Shown one piece after another: positions 59,591 to 64,000 of a DNA stretch of 64,000 bases. Each line of letters starts with the position of its first letter. The stretch's first letter is position 1. Source of the DNA: Salinigranum marinum. GTDB lineage: Archaea; Halobacteriota; Halobacteria; Halobacteriales; Haloferacaceae. The position numbers and the translations under genes were made by a program. The stretch lies in NCBI RefSeq assembly GCF_024228675.1, contig NZ_CP100462.1, positions 62,001 through 126,000 of the forward strand. The letters run 5' to 3'. The notes beneath the pieces are model-generated. The model had not been told where the DNA came from, did no database searches, and saw only the letters and a program-made list of their open reading frames with translations.

Positions 59591-60160
59591 ATGATACCGG
59601 GCGTCCGGCGGTTAGTCGCCGTGGCGGCGCAGTCCGTCGGCCCGTCGGCCGTCGTCGACGCGTCGCCCGCGGTCCGGGCCGCGGCCTCGTTCGTGCTCGT
59701 GTTGCTGTTCGGGGGCGCGTTGCTGTACCGCTACGGCGCGTTCGTCGACCGCTCGGTCGACTCCTCGAAGGAACGGCCACTCGTGTCGGTGGTGTACGGA
59801 GCGATCGGCTACGGGCTCGTCGGCTTCGTCTGTCTGTACGCCTACACCCAGCTGTTCCGCCTCGGCCTCGGGGGGGAGGTCCTCTCGACGGTCGGCGTGG
59901 TGGTGGTCGCCTGCATCGCGCTCGTCCTGGCGGGGCTGGGCTTCCTCGTGGTCGGGACGCTGTTGACCGAGCTCAACGGGCAACGACAGCCGTGGTCCGG
60001 GCTCTTCGTCGGCGCGGTGGTGAGCGCAGTCGCGTGGCTCGCGCTCCCGCTTCTCGCGAGCGTGGTGGCCTGGTTCGTCGTCACCGCGGTCGGCATCGGC
60101 GGCCCGACCCGAAAGTGGGTCCACGCCTCGCGGGCCGAACGCGTGCGAGCGGAACAGTAA
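59591..60160 (+). CDS. four-helix membrane protein
   Basis: 189 residues with hydrophobic segments at about 33-50, 66-90, 100-130 and 145-175, then a short basic tail. Seen in other haloarchaea as a conserved hypothetical. ATG 59591 is supported by the proximity of helix 1. Confidence 0.75.
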   Translation: MIPGVRRLVAVAAQSVGPSAVVDASPAVRAAASFVLVLLFGGALLYRYGAFVDRSVDSSKERPLVSVVYGAIGYGLVGFVCLYAYTQLFRLGLGGEVLSTVGVVVVACIALVLAGLGFLVVGTLLTELNGQRQPWSGLFVGAVVSAVAWLALPLLASVVAWFVVTAVGIGGPTRKWVHASRAERVRAEQ

Positions 60161-60225
60161 AGCCCCACCCCGCCACGACGCGCGACACGGACAACGCTCT
60201 TTTCCGTGAGTCCCGTACACCGTCC

Positions 60226-60456
60226 ATGACGCCTGTCGCACTCCAGCTCGGTGGCTCGGGGGCGTTCGAATCCGTCGCCGGTGCCGCCGTCACCGCCGGC
60301 GCGCTCGTGTTACTGCTCGCGCTCGTCGCGCTCGGGGCGTTCGCGTACAAGAACCTCCGGGGCGACGGGATCCGGTGGCCGGACGACGTCGACGACGAGG
60401 CCACGGACAGCGAGGCCCGGCGCGGCAGTTCCGACGACGAGTGGAAGTACTACTGA
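60226..60456 (+). CDS. 76-residue single-helix membrane protein
   Basis: One hydrophobic helix (about 16-41) followed by an acidic C-terminal tail ending DEWKYY. No family recognised. Good codon bias. It lies 65 bp after the previous gene. Confidence 0.65.
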   Translation: MTPVALQLGGSGAFESVAGAAVTAGALVLLLALVALGAFAYKNLRGDGIRWPDDVDDEATDSEARRGSSDDEWKYY

Positions 60457-60639
60457 CCCGACCGCGTCGCCGTGGCCGGCGACGCGACCAGCGAGCGGGC
60501 CGGCGTCTCGACGGCAAAACGGGACGGAGCGCCGTCTCACCGGTCGCTCCGCGAGACGTGGCAGCACCGAGAAAGAAAGGAAGGGAGGCAGGAACGAGAG
60601 GGTCGTAAATCGAGACGGGCGTCCGACGGCCCGGTGGCG

Positions 60640-62391
60640 TCAGTCGCCGCTGGCCGTATCTTCTCCCTCCCTGATGCTCGTCACGGTCGCATCGCCGGAG
60701 GTGACTACCTCCACCTCGCCCTCGGCCGTGAGGTCCTCGATACGCTGGGCGAACGCCTCGCTCTCGAGGATCGAGTGCTCGTTATCGAGCCCCAGATAGA
60801 CGGTGTAACACATCAGGCACAGGATCACCGCGAACGGTAAGCCGGTGGTGATCGCGGCCGTCTGGAGCGCGCTGAGGCCGCCGCCGTACAGCAGGATGGC
60901 CGCGACCGCGCCCTCGGTGACGGCCCAGAAGATACGCTGGGTCTTCGGGACGTCGTGCTTGCCGCCGGAGGTCAGGTGGTCGATGACCAGCGACCCCGAG
61001 TCCGAGGAGGTGACGAAGAACGTGACCACGAGCAGCGTTGCGAGGATGCCCGTCAGCGCGCCGAGCGGGAACTGCTCCAGCATGGCGAACATCGCGATCG
61101 TCTGCCCCTGTGCGTTGTACAGTTCGAGGATGCCGCCGGCACCCTGCAGCTGGACGAACAGCGCGCTGCCGCCGAACGTCGACAGCCAGACGAACGAGAA
61201 CAGCGCCGGCAGGAACAGCACGCCGAGGACGAACTCGCGGACGGTCCGTCCCTTCGAGATGCGTGCGATGAACATCCCGACGAACGGCGACCAGGCGATC
61301 CACCAGCCCCAGTAGAAGACGGTCCAGGCGGTGACGGTCGAGCCGCCCGCGCCCATGGTGCCGGTGAAGAAGCTCAGCGCGAGGAAGTTACCGAAGTACG
61401 CGCCGAGGCCCTCGACCCACGCGCCGAAGATGTACACCGTCGGGCCGACGACGAGCAGGAAGCCGAGCAGCGCGAGCATGAGGTAGAGGTTGAGCGTGCT
61501 CAGGCGCTTGACACCGCCGTCGAGGCCCGCCGCCACGGAGGCGGTCGCGATCGCCGTGATGCCGGCGATGAGAAGCACCTGCGGGAGCGTCCCGGTGGGG
61601 ATGCTGACGAGACCGAGGAGGTCACCGCCGACGTACGAGAGGCCGGTGTTGACCTGTGCGACCCCGAGGCCGAGCGACGTCGCCAGGCCGAACAGGGTCG
61701 CGAAGACGGTCACGAGGTCGATGATGTGGCCCGGCCAGCCGTAGATCCGCTCGCCCAGGAGCGGCCAGAAGATCGACCGGAACGTCAGCGGCAGTCCCCG
61801 GTTGAACGAGAAGAACGCGAGACCCAGGCCCACGAGCCCGTAGATCGCCCACGGGTGGAAGCCCCAGTGGAAGAACGTCTGCGCCATCGCGGCCGACGCC
61901 GCGGCGCCACTCTGTGCTTCGGCACCGAAGAAGCCAGGAACGTTCTGGAAGTAGTACAGTGGTTCGGAGACGCTGAAGAACATGAGGCCGATCCCCATGC
62001 CGGCGCTGAACAGCATCGCCATCCACGAGAAGTCGTCGAACTCCTTTTCGGCTTCGACACCGCCGATCCTGATCCCGCCGTACTTTCCGAAGGCGAAGTA
62101 CAGGATCGTGACAATGAAGATGTTCACTGCGAGGATGTAGAACCAGCCGAACGTGCCGTTGACGAAGTTGAAGATGGCGGTGTACGCCGAGGCTGCCTGG
62201 TCGCCCAGCAGGATCGTGACCGCGATGAACACCGCGATGATCACCAGGGCGACCGGGAAGACGACCGGGTGGATGTCGAATCCCCACTTCACGATGTTGG
62301 TGTCGCCGGGTTCCCGGTCGGAGTCCGGGTGGAACAGCTCCACCTGGAGCCCGTCGGACATCTCCCCCGTGGTGTTCTCGCCGTCAGCCAT
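60640..62391 (-). CDS. BCCT-family transporter
   Basis: 583 residues. The glycine-rich GMGIGLMFFSVSEPLYYF and Trp-rich WTVFYWGWWIAWSPFVGMFIARISKGRTVREFV motifs are those of betaine/carnitine/choline transporters; ~12 helices. The strong GGGAGGTAA before its ATG suggests translation from a leader. It is a clear paralogue of 54823-56745 but closer to the bacterial type, and the two may differ in substrate or affinity. Confidence 0.94.
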   Translation of the reverse strand: MADGENTTGEMSDGLQVELFHPDSDREPGDTNIVKWGFDIHPVVFPVALVIIAVFIAVTILLGDQAASAYTAIFNFVNGTFGWFYILAVNIFIVTILYFAFGKYGGIRIGGVEAEKEFDDFSWMAMLFSAGMGIGLMFFSVSEPLYYFQNVPGFFGAEAQSGAAASAAMAQTFFHWGFHPWAIYGLVGLGLAFFSFNRGLPLTFRSIFWPLLGERIYGWPGHIIDLVTVFATLFGLATSLGLGVAQVNTGLSYVGGDLLGLVSIPTGTLPQVLLIAGITAIATASVAAGLDGGVKRLSTLNLYLMLALLGFLLVVGPTVYIFGAWVEGLGAYFGNFLALSFFTGTMGAGGSTVTAWTVFYWGWWIAWSPFVGMFIARISKGRTVREFVLGVLFLPALFSFVWLSTFGGSALFVQLQGAGGILELYNAQGQTIAMFAMLEQFPLGALTGILATLLVVTFFVTSSDSGSLVIDHLTSGGKHDVPKTQRIFWAVTEGAVAAILLYGGGLSALQTAAITTGLPFAVILCLMCYTVYLGLDNEHSILESEAFAQRIEDLTAEGEVEVVTSGDATVTSIREGEDTASGD

Positions 62392-62394
62392 GGG

Positions 62395-62403
62395 TTACCT
62401 CCC
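62395..62403 (-). promoter_or_regulatory. strong ribosome-binding site of the BCCT gene
   Basis: Minus-strand GGGAGGTAA, 4-12 nt before ATG 62391, complementary to the haloarchaeal 16S rRNA 3' end. Most genes here lack such a site, so this mRNA has a true leader. Confidence 0.7.
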
Positions 62404-62787
62404 TATTCTGTACGATCGGATAGTCGTTCGTGTCGGTCATGAGTGATCGGTTACTGTGTTGTGAGGTGTCCGTGATCGACCGCGTATCCGCCGTGTTTTC
62501 GTCGCACTACACTCGTCGTCCGCACACCAGTCGTCGTCGACGCCCGTCGCCGCTTCGACGGGTCGTCGCCCGCGAGTCTCTCGTTCATCCCGGCCGAACG
62601 GCGATACAACTGCTGGTGTCGTTCACCGAACGCAGGTCGGTTGTATGAACGATGCCCGTGAGCACGACACCGGACTGTCGCGTCCTGTCGACCGCGCAGG
62701 ACTCCCCCGATGGCGGCGGGAGAGCCCTTCGTAGCGTGGCAGCCGCTTGTCTCCTCGAACGGGATCGACTCCCGTCGTGAGCACTGC

Positions 62788-62852
62788 AAGCTCGTGTCAT
62801 GACACTGGGCCACACAGGTCTGTTTGTAGTACATCATAAAAAAGCTCGTGTC
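62788..62852. repeat. 11-bp direct repeat with adjacent 12-bp palindrome
   Basis: AAGCTCGTGTC occurs at 62788-62798 and 62842-62852 in the same orientation; the first overlaps GTGTCATGACAC, a perfect 12-nt palindrome at 62794-62805. The pattern suggests an operator region. Confidence 0.6.
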
Positions 62853-62964
62853 TGTATATAGTGGTATTTATTACCCGAACTTGATCGACAGCTAGAATGT
62901 CCAGTGAGAGAGGAGACGTCCCGAGTGCGAGCCAGAGGAGTGAGAACCCCCGGCATCGATCGTT

Positions 62965-64000
62965 TCAGGCGTTGAGGTGCCTGACTTCATAGCCGTGGCC
63001 GCGGATCGAGCGGATGATCGCCCGCGCCTGGCTCGCGCCGCTGGTCTCGACGGTGAACACCAGATACGCCTCGCCGACGTCGAGTTCGGCCGAAGAGCGG
63101 TCGTGGCGGACGTTCTGGATGTTGGCCCCGTGGTCGGCGATGACGCCCGAGAGCTCCTGGAGCTTCCCGGGGCGATCGTTGATCCGCACGCGCAGGCGGA
63201 GGAGTTGCTCGCGCTCGGTGAGCGCGTGAACCAGAACAGTCTGTAACATCGTCATGTCGAGGTTGCCGCCGCAGAGCAACGGCATCACCGTCTCGCCCGT
63301 GACGTCGAGTTCGTCGCTCAGCAGGGCGGCGACGCTCGCGGCACCGGCCCCCTCGACCACCTGTTTGGCGCGCTCCAAAAGGAGGAGCACTGCCCGCGCG
63401 ATCTCGCCGTCGGTGACGGTGACGACTTCGTCGACGTGGCGCTGGATGAGCGACAGGGTCAGCTCCGAGATGCCGCCGGTTGCGATGCCGTCGGCGATCG
63501 TGTCGACGGAGTCGAGCGTCTGCGGGATCCCCTTGTCGAGGCTCCGAGGGACCGTCGCCGCGCCCGACGCCTGCACGCCCACGATGCGCGTCTCGGACGA
63601 CAGTTCGGCGAAGGCGGTGGAGATTCCCGAGATGAGCCCGCCGCCTCCGATCGGGACGATCACCGTGTCCACGTCGGGCAGGTCCTCGTACATCTCGATA
63701 CCGAGCGTGCCCTGGCCGGCGACGATGGCTGGGTCGTCGTACGCGTGGACGAACGCGACGGTGTCGTCGCCTCTGACGAGCCCCTGCGCGTAGTTCATCG
63801 CCTCGCGGAAGTCCTGGCCGACGAGTTCGACGTCGGCACCGTACCCCCGCGTGGCGTCGACCTTCGTCTGCGGGGCGGTCTTCGGCATCACGATCGTCGA
63901 GCTGACCCCGAGTTTCGTCGCCGCCAGTGCCACGCCCTGTGCGTGGTTGCCGGCGCTGGCGGCGACGACCCGTTCGACGCCGGTGCCGTCGACGTCCGCT
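62965..64000 (-). CDS. ilvA: threonine ammonia-lyase with C-terminal ACT domain (5' end cut by window)
   Basis: Open from 64000 to the stop at 62965, so about 344 residues are visible and the N-terminus with the PLP lysine is missing. It begins near SAGNHAQGVALAAT and has PKTAPQTKVDATRGYGA, the phosphate-binding GGGGLISG, and CGGN near the end of the PLP domain. A C-terminal ACT domain follows (about 70 residues with VRINDRPGKLQELSG). Single-ACT forms are usually the biodegradative or archaeal-type enzymes. It makes 2-oxobutyrate from threonine and yields the enamine intermediates that RidA clears. Confidence 0.95.
   Translation of the reverse strand, partial: ADVDGTGVERVVAASAGNHAQGVALAATKLGVSSTIVMPKTAPQTKVDATRGYGADVELVGQDFREAMNYAQGLVRGDDTVAFVHAYDDPAIVAGQGTLGIEMYEDLPDVDTVIVPIGGGGLISGISTAFAELSSETRIVGVQASGAATVPRSLDKGIPQTLDSVDTIADGIATGGISELTLSLIQRHVDEVVTVTDGEIARAVLLLLERAKQVVEGAGAASVAALLSDELDVTGETVMPLLCGGNLDMTMLQTVLVHALTEREQLLRLRVRINDRPGKLQELSGVIADHGANIQNVRHDRSSAELDVGEAYLVFTVETSGASQARAIIRSIRGHGYEVRHLNA

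Larger units (their letters stand above)
62392..62964. other. 573-bp intergenic region with palindrome, direct repeat and A/T-rich core
   Basis: Between the BCCT and ilvA genes, both minus strand. It contains the palindrome GTGTCATGACAC (62794-62805), an 11-bp direct repeat AAGCTCGTGTC (62788-62798 and 62842-62852), and an A/T-rich run (62831-62873) with TATA-like elements in both directions. A 31-codon frame from ATG 62897 has poor codon bias. A small RNA or the distal control region of the BCCT gene is possible. Confidence 0.55.

Noticed and set aside
62897-62992. A 31-codon frame after a TATA-like box
   Set aside because: Codon third positions are not G/C biased and it runs into ilvA antisense; a small RNA is the better idea.

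Overview
The window is a piece of a haloarchaeal (class Halobacteria) chromosome. Composition is strongly GC-rich with G or C at nearly every third codon position. The proteins are rich in Asp/Glu, and exported proteins use twin-arginine signals. Many families are typical of haloarchaea: HalOD1 domains, DUF7344 regulators, DUF7261/7266/7287/7288/7289 pilin-like proteins and HARP. Several genes carry an A/T-rich box 25-34 nt before the start codon, as expected for leaderless archaeal transcripts. I cannot assign a genus. No rRNA, tRNA, CRISPR array or insertion sequence was recognised. Both end genes are cut by the window.

Layout. 1-9.2 kb is housekeeping and sensing: an ABC exporter of MacB type, a PAS-GAF histidine kinase, a HiPIP-like protein, an SDR, two stand-alone HalOD1 proteins, the HARP nuclease, ribose-1,5-bisphosphate isomerase and a phosphoesterase. 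9.2-20.3 kb is an amino-sugar/nucleotide-sugar region. It holds two long GlmU-like enzymes, GlmS, GlmM and an AglF-like nucleotidyltransferase, interspersed with DUF7344, PadR-like and wHTH regulators, a NUDIX hydrolase and a small Tat protein. Together GlmS, GlmM and GlmU could make UDP-GlcNAc from fructose-6-phosphate.

20.4-30.1 kb is a MoxR/DUF58/DUF4129/DUF4350/DUF1616 envelope cluster split into divergent and convergent units around a 590-bp gap full of inverted repeats. 30.2-39.3 kb is a surface-polysaccharide region: GT2, two GT4 enzymes and a large polytopic GT-C-like membrane protein. Inside it sits an unusual trio: a Tat-exported PPC-like protein with a Thr-Pro linker, a 101-aa tail-fibre-like protein, and a 642-aa beta-helix protein lacking a signal peptide. 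A 35-codon leaderless microgene candidate lies just after.

39.9-45.4 kb has a PQQ-propeller lipoprotein coupled to HtpX, a class-V aminotransferase and an alkaline-phosphatase-superfamily protein. 45.4-52.5 kb is a six-gene, translationally coupled operon of pilin-like membrane proteins. It ends in a VWA protein and contains a PKD-PKD-malectin protein. It looks like a sugar-binding surface appendage or pseudopilus lacking its own ATPase in view. 52.9-64 kb joins serine/threonine metabolism (RidA, GlyA, IlvA) with osmoadaptation (two BCCT transporters, a K+ channel with RCK domain, UspA) and several small membrane or zinc-ribbon proteins.

The observations most worth a second look are: the leader ORFs that overlap the starts of the second GlmU-like gene and the GT-C gene; the structured 27.1-27.7 kb gap; the malectin-bearing pilin operon; the tail-fibre/beta-helix trio; the 35-aa microgene; and a DUF7344 ORF with no start codon.
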